A stretch of DNA of 32,179 bases from the NCBI GenBank assembly GCA_037176905.1, contig JBBBWG010003015.1:1-32179 (forward strand). The letters run 5' to 3'. Position 1 is the stretch's first letter; the number at the start of each line of letters is the position of its first letter. Below are positions 1 through 14,300 of this stretch, in pieces. The stretch is from Azolla pinnata (lineage: Eukaryota > Streptophyta > Polypodiopsida > Salviniales > Salviniaceae). Position numbers and translations under genes: made by a program. The notes beneath the pieces were generated by a model that worked only from the letters and a program-made list of their open reading frames with translations, searched no databases and had not been told where the DNA came from.

Positions 1-1996
1 ATGATATAAATACATAATATATATATATATAGAGAGAGAGAGAGAGTTATAGAGGTAGGTGATGTATGCATGTGTTTATGCATCCATGCATGAACATACG
101 TATATATGTATGTATGCATGCTGGATGGTATAGTTTATGATTGAATTTCCTTGAATGTTTCTCAGCTTTACTCTTGCATCCAGTGGAGATATCACGTCCG
201 AGTAAGACCATCACTGTGATCTATATACAGTTCATCCCTAACATGTTTGTGTACCTCTAAACCATTTTTAGTCACAAAGTTGTGATCACATTCTTCCCTA
301 ACATGTGTACCATATAAACAAAGGAAAAAGAAGGAAAAGAAAATGAAAGCCAGCAGTTGTAAGCTCTCGTAGGTTGCGGTGCAATTGTAGTCTGCTAACA
401 AAAATTCTTTCCATGTAATATTCATTGCTTCTCAAGTATTTTTTTGTGCAACGGAAGACGTGTACATGGAGCATGTAAGAAGACTGGAGTGTGGAGATAT
501 TGGTATTTGCTTTCAGGAACTTTACACTGACAGGACATGTTTCCATCGTTTTCTTGTACTCTATAATATGTTTCATTTTAACAAAAATGCAAGCAGCAGG
601 AGTGGAACTTGTGGCCTCAAGGTGGAGATGACAAACCTGTGTCATTACTTTAAATGACAGCCTTCAATCCCAACTATATGAGTGAAGTTTCCGATTCATC
701 TTATTTGATGCACTGTGTGCCAAACAAAATCTAGTTTTAAGATAAAGATTTCATTTGGTTCACATCATTGATTAATTCTTGGTGCTGCTATTGAGCCCCC
801 AAGCAGAAGGGCTATGTGATTCTGGTGGCATACCATCAACTTGGAGGCTATTCATCATATTCATTAGGCTTGACATGTTTTGGGTGTTTTTGTTATGCTC
901 TTAAGTGTCTTCTTGGGTGTTTCTGTTATGCAATCAATGCTATCATTGTTTAAAAGAACTGTTTGGTCATTCCCAATTTCAGAGTAATGTGCAAACCACA
1001 AGCATGGAATGTGTAGATCTAAATCATGTGCAAAACCGTATAGATCCACATTGAGTGGTCTACATATTCAGTGGCTACATAACATTCCATTTGTTGCAGC
1101 TATCCAACAAATGAAAACCTTATCTCATACAAAAGCTTGGATGAATTTTGTGTTTTGCTTGGCTGTAATATGCTCTTTCGAGCGTGTTTTTGTGGCTTTG
1201 AAATTGAGTGGCATTAAGGAAATCATTGCATTTTAGTCGGGTTTTATCCTTCCAAAACAAACATGTGGTGGGTGTTTGTCCATCTCATGGAAGCTCAAAA
1301 GCCTCTACTTTCTTCACAATGGAGCTTCATTATTGCGCACGAGTGTTTACCGTGGGGCTGTTCCCAACAACAAAAGGGAATTTCTCTTGAGCATTTTCTT
1401 AGGCATGTGAAGAAGCAAGAAAAGTTTTGCGGGGTCTTGAGAGGCAAAGCTGTGGATATCGATGAACATGCATAGTTTGGTTGCAGCTTACTTCTAGAAC
1501 GTGTTCACGTAGACTTGCATAAAGCGTGCCCGTTGTGAACTCCGATCGTTCGAGTCAAATGACAAGAACATGGGTGTTGGGATTGGGATCGATCCATTGA
1601 GCATGGAACTTGCATTTTGTTGGATCGTGGGAAGTTTAGGGTTCTCTATGTTAGGAGTCGGGAAGGATGGATCGATTTGTCCAAATGCCAGATTAAGATA
1701 AACATGGATACGAGCATCGTCAAACTGTAGTAGGCCTTGTTGCCTACGCTAATGCATTACCAGCATGCCATCTGTCGTTACAATCCTCGTTCGTAACATT
1801 CGTATTTTTATATGCATTCGCATTCGAGAAGAGAATAATAACATGCAACATATTGGCCGCATGTTATAGCTATTGAAGAAGAAAAAATGACAATACAAAA
1901 AAACCTTGCTATTAAAACTACTTTAAAAGCAGCAATGTGGCTGCTGCTGACAGTATATAGTTATAAATTAAAAAGAAAAGGTTTTGTCTTTTTTCT
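1..1996. other. Intergenic, no gene supported
   Basis: Only short unconserved open frames are present and I recognise no exon. A mixed (AT)n/(AG)n microsatellite lies at about 21-46. A short tract at about 60-121 is rich in CATGCA and alternating pyrimidine-purine steps, the same composition as the large satellite near 22 kb. A small local duplication of a GTGTTT..TTATGC phrase occurs near 880-930. Confidence 0.6.
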
Positions 1997-2069
1997 TTGA
2001 GAGTGCCACAATGGAGACATGGTGGACCCATAACCCACAAGTCACGAGGATCGAAACCTTGCCCTGATA
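1997..2069 (+). pseudogene. Degenerate initiator tRNA-Met (CAU) copy
   Basis: The stretch aligns almost without gaps to the plant initiator tRNA-Met as I remember it. The anticodon loop CCCATAA with its 3' stem CCCAC is kept, and the B-box/T-loop GGATCGAAACC is intact. The D arm and A box carry several changes, one base is inserted before the T arm, and the acceptor stem has at least three mismatches, so a working tRNA is unlikely. It could be a tRNA pseudogene or the head of a tRNA-derived SINE. I see no obvious SINE body or poly(A)/T tail, but the downstream family is unknown to me. Confidence 0.65.
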
Positions 2070-2689
2070 TTTCTTAGATCATTTTCGTGGTGTGCTTTTT
2101 TGGAAGAACTTTTCTTTGGTTTACCTTACTCTGTTGTTATATCGGCATAGATGTGCATTTGCACTGATCGATTCATAAGCTTGTCAATCGATCGATTTAA
2201 TCCGATAACATCGGCTTCGAGACAGTTCAATTCCGTGTAGGCAGAAGATCCGCGTCACATGCCCCATCGTGTTGTGTACGTGAGCATCGCCAACACGCTT
2301 GTGGGACAAGTGTCTCTGTGATTTCTCTTTATTTCTGTTCCTCGAACAAGTTGGCAAGATGATCGATTCAACGATGCTCTGAATCGTGATCGTGTATGTG
2401 TATATATATAAAATCAATTGTCGGTACAATTCGAGAGAGGCGTATTTCATAGGTAGTTTCAGCACAGGTAAAGTATTTGCCGATGTTTCTCGATAGATCT
2501 AACCGCAGGACTAATGACAAGACGAAATTTAGAGAAAAAAAAAACAAAAGAACAAAGCAAATTAAATCACTGATCTTGTATTTTTAATAAAAGGTTCAGT
2601 CATTAGTTATAAAATGCCAATGGCTACAATCTTGTTTTGATACCTTTTCTATAATTGTTCAAACATATTCGCGGCTATATTAGCGATCT
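2070..2689. other. Intergenic, no gene supported
   Basis: AT-rich sequence with a short (TA)n run near 2400-2410 and several GATCGAT-type words. A 93-codon minus-strand open frame lies here (2184-2465), but it lacks recognisable homology and splice context. Nothing else is supported. Confidence 0.5.
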
Positions 2690-3895
2690 TGTTAATTCAT
2701 TTTACTGTGATGATTTTTTTTTTACTAATTCGTAGAGTGAATTTCTCGATTAATTCGCTGTTGTGATTTTTGTTTTTGCTTGATGCATTGCAGTGATCCT
2801 CTTGATTAATTCACTATGATGACATTCTTCGTTAGTTCGCTGTAGTGAAGTTACTTAGATTTGCTACAATGATATTTTCGAAAATTAACTGAAATGATTT
2901 TGTTAATTATTTCAGTATACTGATTTTGTCAATTAATTCCCTATCGTGATATTCTCAACTGAGCTACACTATAGTAATTTTACTAATTTATTCACTATTC
3001 AGAGAATTTTTTTCTTATTGATTCACTGGAATGTTTCTATTAACTAACTACTTAATTAAATCGCTCTAGTAAATTTAGTACATAATTCGCTAGATTGACT
3101 TTTTTATAATTAATTCACCACTGTGACAATCTGGACTAATACACTGTAGGAATTCTACCAATTAATTCTCTGCTTAAATAAACTACTATAGCAATTTCAG
3201 TGAGCAAATCACTGGAGAATTTGACTAATTAACTCCCTATATATTGAAAGTTTTTTTATTAGATCCCCAAACTGATTTCTATTGACTAATTGGCTACACT
3301 ATAGTAATTTTCCAGTTAAATCACCACTTAATCAATTGGCGACAGTGATTTCAGTATTAATTCACTATAGTGATTTTATTAATTGATTCACTCATAGTGA
3401 TATTCTCGACTACTACATTGTAACAATTTTGCTAATCGGATTCGCTATTTAATTGAATCACTCTAGTAATTTCGCTAGTTAAAATCTGTATAGTAGTTTT
3501 TTAGTAGTTCACTAAACTGATGTCTATTGACTAATTAGCTATACTATACTAATTGTACTAATTAAATCACTAATCGTACTAGTGATTTTGTGTTATCAAT
3601 TCACTATAGCAATTCTATTCATTAATTCACCCACAGTGATATTCTTAAGTAATACACTATAGAAATTTTACTAATTAAACCATTACTTAATCAAATCACA
3701 TCGGTGATTTCGCTAATCAAAATCACCATTTTATCAGTTCACCAGATCGATTTCGACTGTCTAATTAAGTACACCATACTAATTTTTTACAAATCAAATC
3801 ACGACTTAAAATCAATCCACAAGAGCGATTTAGGTATCAATTCCCTACAACGATTCTCTTAATTTAGATCACGGATTCATCAGAGTGATTTAGTT
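2690..3895. repeat. Decayed array of ~26 bp near-palindromic units
   Basis: About 1.2 kb is built from diverged head-to-tail units of roughly 25-31 bp whose common core is TCACTATAGTGA flanked by TTAATT and TTTT. A perfect copy of the core palindrome is at 3362-3373. Most units keep one arm (TTCACT or AGTGATTTT) better than the other. Longer phrases such as GACTAATT-rGCTA-CACTATA recur at about 3284, 3529 and 3759, implying a higher-order period of about 230-245 bp in the right half. The array ends about 270 bp before the GDPDL start codon. It could be an old minisatellite or the sub-terminal repeat zone of a dead CACTA-type transposon. Confidence 0.7.
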
Positions 3896-4010
3896 TTTTT
3901 TCATAAAAATCTACAAAAAGAGCAAGGCAAATAAATTCTTGGAAAAACAAAATAGATTTAAAAATTTCTTGTGTCTCTCTGGCGCGCGTTCATGCCACAG
4001 CACGTTCTCT

Positions 4011-4072
4011 TCTTCTTCTTCGTCTTCTTCTTCTTCTTCTTCTTCATCTTCCTCTTCTTCTTCTCCAATCAG
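4011..4072 (+). repeat. (CTT)n/(TTC)n microsatellite in GDPDL leader region
   Basis: Imperfect pyrimidine trinucleotide run with a few G and A interruptions, about 100 bp upstream of the GDPDL start codon and probably in its promoter or 5' UTR. It creates a spurious poly-serine open frame. Confidence 0.85.
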
Positions 4073-4099
4073 CTCATTTTCTCTCTCAGAAAGCAGAGT

Positions 4100-4130
4100 C
4101 CTAACCCTAACCCTAACCCTAACCCTAACC
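4100..4130 (+). repeat. Telomere-like hexamer array (CCTAAC)5
   Basis: Five perfect CCTAAC units plus one base lie 37-67 bp upstream of the GDPDL start codon. The unit is the six-base CCCTAA form, not the seven-base CCCTAAA usual for plant telomeres. In plants, telo-box motifs near transcription starts are bound by TRB-type Myb proteins and others. Whether these hexamers act this way here is inference. Confidence 0.9.
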
Positions 4131-4166
4131 TTCTCCACATTCCTGTGCCCCGCATCCTGTTTCCCA

Positions 4167-7100
4167 ATGCATATACCCCTCCTCTTTGCCTTGCTCTCCC
4201 TGCTCCATCTCCATGGCAGCTTTGCAATCGACGAGAGGAGCTCCGTTTACCGTCGCCTCACGACCGCCGACGAGCGACGACAGCTCCTTGCCTCCTCTCC
4301 TAATCGCCGTCATCTCGCTTCTGCGCAGGACTCGTCTTGGCAAACCCTCTCGGGTAAAATCTCTCTCTACACACACGCGCGCGGGCTCTAGCTTGATCTT
4401 CTTGGCTTGATTGCAAGAGCACAGAATGCCTCTGTGTAGGTTTGGATCGCGTGCATGCTTTCTTAGCAATTCAGTCCACACGGAATGGATCGTTTTGTCA
4501 ATCCGCGCAAATCTGATTGTGGGATCTTTTTCTGGCTAGTTGGTTCGGTTGCCTGGATTTAACATTTTGCAACGAAAGCAATCTGAAAGAAACAAAAGAG
4601 CAATGGAAAAGCAACTACGAACATGGAAATCCTACAGAAAGGAGACGGAATGATCTTTGGCAGCATTACGTGATGGAACGTGGAAAGATTCTACGTACAG
4701 TACTAGAATGTTTGCATGATTTATGCTGAGATGGAATGTGGAAATTTTCATTTCGACACAGAATGTGAAAGATTTATGTTTAGATGAAATGTGTGACAGA
4801 TTATCTGTATAGTTACTAGTATGCTTGCAAGAACACGCAACAAACATGCATCATTTGATTCTTTCATCTTTCAATCTTCCTTTTTCTTTTTGCTTGATGA
4901 TTTCTTCAGGCTCAGCTCCACTGATCATATCTCGTGGAGACAATGGGATTTTCCCTGATCAAACCCAGTTCGCCTATGGTCTTGCGAAGAGCAATAGCTT
5001 GGGAAGCTCGAGTGTTTTCTTATGCGATCTACAATTGACCAAAGATAGTAAACTTATTTGCCGCACCGGATTAGATCTAGGTCTAAGTACAGATATCAAC
5101 ATTACCTTACCTGATCTGTATTCAACATATACTGTCAATGGAGTGCGTGTCTCTGGTTTCTTCTCCGTCGATGTCACATCAGATCAAATTGCAAATAACA
5201 TTTCAGGTACTCAGTACCACGCACACACGTATGCACTACCGTCCTTCTTGCCATATGTTTTCTGGTCATATTTGTTTTTGAGCTGTGATGTATCTTGATC
5301 AATATGCTTCTTACACCATATTACCTGTATATTGTCTCTTCTTGCTTGTTTTGTATGTTTTTCTTCCATGGCAGCTTTGCAATCGAATCTGGCTCGGCCC
5401 CCCACTCTTTTTTTATCGTCGATTTTAGCCCCGGATGCAGTTTACCAGATCACTGATGGCCCATTGTGGATCAACGTCGAGGTGATGATTCAACCTCATC
5501 CCCAGTCCATAATAGCACACTCTTGCTAAAAATGTTTGCTGATGTGTTTTCTTATAAATGGAGGAATTCTATTTGAGCAGTGCTTTTAAGAATGTTATTA
5601 CCTGTATGTTTACTGATTGCCCAATGTGAAGCGTATTAACATTCAGCTGACTGGTGATTCTACCTCACCTTAGCCATATCAAAGCACTTTTGCTATGGAT
5701 GTTTTCCCTTTTTGGATATGTTTTCCTATAATATACTACTGTCGAGCTTCATTAAAGCACTGTCGTTAAGAATAATTCGTGATATATTGCTTATGGAGGA
5801 GCTCTCATGTGATGCATTTTCCTGTTGTCTAGTACCCCACATTCTATTCAAAGCAAAAGCTCAACGTCAATAGTGCTCTGGCGTCTCTGCAAGCAAAGGC
5901 ACCAATAGCTTACTTATCTTCACCAGAGGTTGGGTTTTTGAAAACTGCGAAATCTTCCCTCTCAAAAACCGGCCGTTCAATTCTCAAGTTCCGTGGCAAG
6001 AGTGAAATAGAACCTACCACCAACCTCACTTATGGGTCTTTACTGGGAAATCTTAGCTCTATTTCAGCATATGCATCTGGAATCTTGGTTCCTAAAGATT
6101 ATATTTGGCCAGTAAATGATGCTACCGGATATTTGCTTTCGGAATCCACACTCATTGCTGATGCTCATGCTGTGAATTTGGCTGTTTATGCCTATGATTT
6201 TGTAAATGAACTTGGCATACAGTCGGTTTTCAATTATAGCTTTAACCCAATTCTTGAGTACCTTCAATATGCACCTTCCCGTGGCCCCAATGTGGATGGG
6301 TTTTTTACCGATTTCCCAATAACCGCATCAAAGGCTCTAGGTAAAAGATAAAACCAATGCTGTTTCTCTTTGCTTTGTGTTGCAATGTGCATATGAAAAG
6401 ATACTGAAAGTCATATGGACTTTGGGTGGATGCAGCATGTTATAGAGATGCTCCAGCTGCGAGTCAAACAGGTGAGAGAGATATATATTAACCGTCGAAT
6501 ACCGATGTAAAGTTGGAATGGTAATACTTATCTTTTATTTTACAGAGAGCTAATGCTGAATCTGTAAATGTCAATGTCTGCTTGTTCTTCTTCTTTTTTC
6601 TTAACACAGGAAAGCAGCCACTGATCATATCTCGCAGTGGGAGTAGTGGAGATTATCCTGGTTGTACATTGCTTGCGTATGGAGGTGCTGTGAAAGCAGG
6701 GGCAGACTATATCGATTGTCCTGTCCAATTTACTAAAGATGGAGTAGCCATATGCAGGGAATCTCCTGATTTGCTCACTAATACTGATATTTCTCTCCAT
6801 TCCGACTTCTTTCCCGGTAGAATCTCTACCATTCCTCAACTGCAGCCAGCGAAGGGTATATATACATTCAACTTGACATTGCAAGAGATCAAAACCTTGA
6901 AAGGTGCGAAGCTTTTGTTCAAAGAAAGAAGAACATGTTGATGATATTGGTCTTTATATAAGCCTTCAAATGATGGATGACCTTGTTTGTGACAGCGACG
7001 ATAAATTCTTCTGAGTACGCAGCATTTGGGCTTAATGTCAATACTGGGTATGATGGTCAATATGACATCCTAACTTTATCAGAATTTTTGAGTTATGCCA

Positions 7101-8757
7101 AAACTCAAAGTGTTAACATCCTTATTGACATACAGGTAGTACCAATACTCTCTAAATTGTCTATCTAACGCATTGTTTGATTGCTTTAACATTTTGATGT
7201 TTCCTTAAGCATGTGATTGCTTTTTTTCCCCTTTTGGTGTGACCAGAATGGATACTTTGTCAATAAGCAACTAGGGTTTGACGTTGTTGGAACAGTGATT
7301 TCGAGCCTCAATAATGCCAACCTTAAGAATTCGGAGAGGGTATTGATCCAATCCGAGGACAGTGCAATCCTTAAGAGTTTAAATCAATCTGCTAGCTTTG
7401 CCTTGGTATACCGAGTTTCAGAGGTTAATGTTACTATCACTCAAGATGTGGTAAAACAGATCAAGGCCCTTGCAAACTATGTGACCTTGCCAAGGAGATT
7501 GATACAGCCAACATTCAATGGCTATCTACTGAACAACACTGGAGTGGTGGATCTCTTCCATGCTGGAAACGTGAGAGTGTTTGTTTCCTTCCTCAGGAAT
7601 GTGTTTGTGACCATACCATATGACTATGAATCTGATCCTACTTCAGAGATAGCCACTATGGTCAGCGTGTTTGGGGTAGATGGAGTGATAACCGCATTTC
7701 CAGCCACTACAAAGGCTTACCTGAGTATGTTCCCTTTCTCTTGTGTGCATTTGTTTGGAACCTTTATGTTTAGCTAGGAAAATTACCAAATAATGTCTGA
7801 TCCCAATTCGATCAAAGACAGTTTAACGTTTAAGTTTTGAAAAACTACAATTCGAAACCGAAATACATTCTTTTTCAAAAAAATACAATTAGATTTTAGT
7901 GCTAAAACAAAAATTTGCTATATCCAAATTTATGGATTCATTAGTATAAGAGAGAAAAATTATACTGTTTCAAGTAAGGTATATATCTATCTATTTATGT
8001 ATATCTACATCTAGATATATAAATCTATTATATGTAATTTTGTGCAGTGACAATGTTTTCCGGTGTTAAGAATAAGATAAAATCAGCAAGCGAACAACAA
8101 CGTTCATGATGTTTTTGTAAGTTTATTTTTAGTACTGTTTAATGGGTTTTTCCCTTTCGTATTGGCCCTTCAAACTTTAGCTTATCAAACTTAAACTGCA
8201 ATATCTAAAATTTTGGAAGGCATTATTTGGTAAGTTTCTTCTGTATGAAGTTATACTTCAATTCAGGTTTGGGAGATGTCAAAACTCTTGTGCGGTTCTC
8301 ATAACCTGTCAAGCCATGTTAATCACAGACCTCTCTCAGTGGTGGCCCAAATCCTGAAAACCCTGAAAACTTCCCATGCTTTCTGATGATGAGATGAGTG
8401 ACTTGTTCTTGTTCTTGTTTGTTTTCAGGCAATGGCTGCGTGAACGCAAACCGATCCAGTTATAGCTCTCCTGTGGTGAATCCTGGGGAATTTCTGACAT
8501 ATATACTGCCTGGCTACTATACACCATCAGCACCTGGACCCGTCTTCAATGTAACGCGTAACGAGTTGGATCTAACCCTCGCGAAAATCTCCAACAGCTC
8601 TACTCTGGGCACGACCACGAATGCATCTGCCCCATCTCCCGCCACATCCTCACCTTCTTCTTCAGCTCACTTTACTCATGGCTGGTCTACCTTCTTCCTC
8701 ATCATCTCCATTCTTATGACCACTACAGTCTCGGCATATACCCTTCAGCAGCCATGA
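4167..8757 (+). CDS. GDPDL: GPI-anchored glycerophosphodiester phosphodiesterase-like protein (SHV3/GDPDL family)
   Basis: Nine exons: 4167-4353, 4910-5206, 5375-5481, 5833-6340, 6436-6471, 6610-6903, 6996-7135, 7247-7724 and 8429-8757. All join in phase to give 791 aa. The start was chosen because it opens a signal peptide (MHIPLLFALLSLLHLHG); an in-frame upstream ATG at 3939 gives only low-complexity sequence. Two tandem GDPD-like domains follow (about 64-370 and 379-690), each opening with PLIISR. A Ser/Pro/Ala-rich spacer and a hydrophobic C-tail fit GPI anchoring at the cell surface. Family members act in cellulose deposition, root-hair and cell-wall integrity. The HRG and ExD residues of catalytic GDPDs are replaced in both domains, as is usual for this subfamily, so catalysis is doubtful. 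Length matches the family (about 750-770 aa). The paralogue group is not resolved. Confidence 0.93.
7777..8240. mobile_element. Foldback/MITE-like element in GDPDL intron 8
   Basis: The intron (7725-8428) contains a ~464 bp segment bounded by inverted copies of TTACCAAATAATG (7783-7795 and, inverted, 8221-8233). Weaker complementarity extends inward, around a GTTTAA-GTTT phrase on each side. The interior is AT-rich with no coding potential. I see no convincing target-site duplication. A non-autonomous DNA transposon (Mutator-like MITE) is the likeliest reading. Confidence 0.55.
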
Positions 8758-8906
8758 TCTGATCTAGCAGGCTTTGGCTATGGTGGCTCCGATCACGATG
8801 AATGTGGCACCTCCATAGTAATTCAAAATGTTTGTGGCATTGTATCATTATATAATAAGCCCTAAACCCCTAATCTGAAAGGTTGTCAGATCATTGTGTA
8901 CCTGAC

Positions 8907-8912
8907 AATAAA
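8907..8912 (+). terminator. Possible poly(A) signal AATAAA for GDPDL
   Basis: A canonical AATAAA about 150 bp after the GDPDL stop codon. Plant signals are loose, so this is only a plausible near-upstream element. Confidence 0.4.
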
Positions 8913-11311
<2,399 letters not shown>

Positions 11312-14300
11312 ATGGCGGATTGCAGGCATCGCAGCGTCCTCTTCTTCGTCTTCTTCATCGTCTTCTCCTCCTCCTTCCTCTCCTCCACCTGCCTCGGCTA
11401 CCGTCCTGGAGATTTCGTCCCGATGTCTATACAGACTCAGTATCATGCTGTAAGTCGCTCTCCTGCATACCGTCGCCGTTTACGTCGCTTCGTGCTTCGG
11501 CGTCTCTCAGTCTGTGTAGAGAAATCCTATCATGGATCGTTTCTGCACATTACTTTCTACCTGCTTGAATTGCGCTAGCATCCTCCTTTCTTCCATGTCG
11601 CATCTCCGTCTCCTGGATTGCTTAAAGTGTCAAAGACGTGACTGAGATACCAAAATGTCCAAGCCTTGGTATTGCTCCTCCTGGTTTATTTGAATGGAAA
11701 GGAAGTGTATGCTTGCAGAGAAACTATCAAAATCAGTGTACAATTAAGACAGGTACATATGTCATTGCGTTAGAAGGACACATGGATCACATGGAAGAGC
11801 TCTCAAATCTTCCATTTCTTCGCGCAGTATAGGAAAAAATTCATTCGTTCTCTTTCTACAGTATACTATGAATCACATACTTTGGAACGGATAGTGGAAA
11901 AGGATCCCTTTACTACATTCTGAATCTCAAATTCAGAAAAGTATGGGATTCATCTGTAAATTATAATACGTTCTTGCTAAAACTGTTCTGAAATGTATAG
12001 ATTTAGGCCATCTCACACATCGTTACTGTTTCCAAGGATAAACCAGCCATCGCTCTATAGTCTTTTTGTGCACAGTGTGGAGAATTGAATAAATTTCATG
12101 CATAATGGCTTATGATCTTGGTTAAAACTACTATAGATCAGTTGTATTTAGAAGATTTCAGGCGTACATTGCAGGCAGGCATGATTTCAGTATGTAACAA
12201 GCACACTGAAGGTTTCTTTGGCTATTCTGATTTGTGTTCATTCTTTAAAATGGAACTACGTTTCTTGAGGTCTGATGATGAAAATGACATCATGGACTTC
12301 TTAAAAGTACTTATTTTTAAAGTTGCAACCAGTAGAATTCTTTTGAACCTGGATCAATAAGGATCATGAAACACTATGCTTCATTATGTGATTCCTCAAG
12401 TAAGGAAAAGTTCAATATTGTAGAAAATTTTCAGAGCAGCATAGTCTCAGCATCTTGTCAAGAGTGTTCAGACGAGTGAAGCCTTTGCTTAGAACTGGTC
12501 AGATTAGTGTAGCATCATTCTATGTTAAGTATCACAGGACACCACATTCATGTATAGGACACCAGAATTGTTAAGAGCAGTGCAGATGAAGACGGTTGAT
12601 GCCAGAATTATGCTAACATTTTTCAAATTGTTCATTACTGTTTATTGATGCCAGAATCATGCTAAAATTTTTCTAATTATTCTTTGCACTCTCAATCCAA
12701 AGAATCACATTTTTCTTTCATCGATGGGAGACAATTTTCGACGTGATTGTGTCTACGTAACAGTGTTAGATAGCGAAATGGTTTGTTGTCAATAACTGCT
12801 TAGATAATCTCAGTCATTATTCATTCTAAGCTCAAAACATTTTACTGTAGTCTTCAGCTCTTCCATGTGCTGAAATTCCATATCAACATCATACTGTGAT
12901 TGTATGACCTTTGTTTGATGAATTATGATATAATGCTTCACAAAAGCATCGTAATCAGGGACTCTACAATGCCGAATCCGGACAATATGATAATATTCTA
13001 TATTTTTCAAATCCTTTCTGTAAATTAACCAAAATGTACAAGCCAAATCCATCTGAGATAAAAACCTGTTTCCAAAAGTAATAGTGAATGAAATGTTGAG
13101 TGTGATCATTCAATCATTGGCTCTTAAAAAGTGCTCCTTTATTATAGAAATTGGAGGATATTAGTCAAATCTGAGAAAGAAATCTACATGTCCCTGATTG
13201 GAAATTCTTTTTCTTTCAGTGCTTATGTAGAATACACATGTTCTTTATGTAAAATGGAAACCAGATTGGATTAAAATTGGTAATCCTTGTTTGAAGAGTG
13301 AATATGGAAGGCTTACCTATACCAGTCTAGAGTTTTCTCATTTAAATATGGCTTTGCTTGATTGCTAACTTATCCAACTTTTTGATTTGTGCCAAGATGA
13401 GGAGTCCGTGGCATGATACACTGGGTCATCACTGCCCCCGATTTGGGATTGATAGAGAAGTATGTCTAAATTCATTATTTACTCCTTGTTTCAGCGCTAT
13501 GCCAATGATCATCTTATCTTTTGGATATGCTAACAGGTGCTGTTACCACTCGCTCAGCCAACAGGATATACTGGAGCTGATGCTTACAAAATGTAAAGCG
13601 TACTTATGAATGTAGATCCATTTAATTTTGTATTTGAAAAGTTCTTGTGGATTAAGAATATTTAGTGCATTTTTTATTCTTATTAGTCAAGTTTTTCTCT
13701 TAGTTCCATAGGTTTTAGTTTGTGACCTGGATATATAGATAGTTTTATAGTAGAGCAACTGATTCTAATCATTTATTTCATTTCACATGGGAATAATGGG
13801 AAATGTGATAATTATCCAAATATCTGAGCCTTGAAATTACTCTTCATGATGTAGAGCTCTTCAGATAGGAAAAGAGAAGTTTCATACACCCTGGTTATTT
13901 GTGATTGGTCGACAAACTGCAGAAGTTCCAATGATTATCATAAAGCTGGTATGTATTTTGGAGTAATGTTCTAATAGAAACTTAGCTGATATTTCTTGTT
14001 TTGTGATCATGTTCGAAATAATTATCTATGTGGATCTTCGTTGAATACAAATGGCATATAGTCGATTTATCCATTGACTACTAAGCTTGTTTTTTTAATG
14101 TAGGAATTCTATTGATTTTAAGGTTTAAACTCTAATATTGATGGCCAGCATTTGAGACCAATTTTGAAAAAATAGACACAATGAAGCCTTGCCTGGAGCT
14201 AAAGTCATTGAAAAGATCACAAGCATTTGAAAAGATATTTGCATTACCGAACCACATGGAGAAGGCAGAGAATAGACCAGCCGTATGGCTCTTCACTCGG

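Noticed and set aside
192..1475. Several 60-115 codon open frames on both strands
   Set aside because: Overlapping, no recognisable domain, no consistent splice sites, base composition like the spacer.
3939..4166. Upstream in-frame extension of GDPDL with a poly-Ser run
   Set aside because: It encodes only the CTT and telomere-like repeats. The signal peptide begins at 4167.
11638..11832. 64-codon open frame as an extra exon of the membrane-protein gene
   Set aside because: It lies in intron 1. Joining 11449 directly to 13397 gives the family sequence without a gap, and this peptide has no counterpart.
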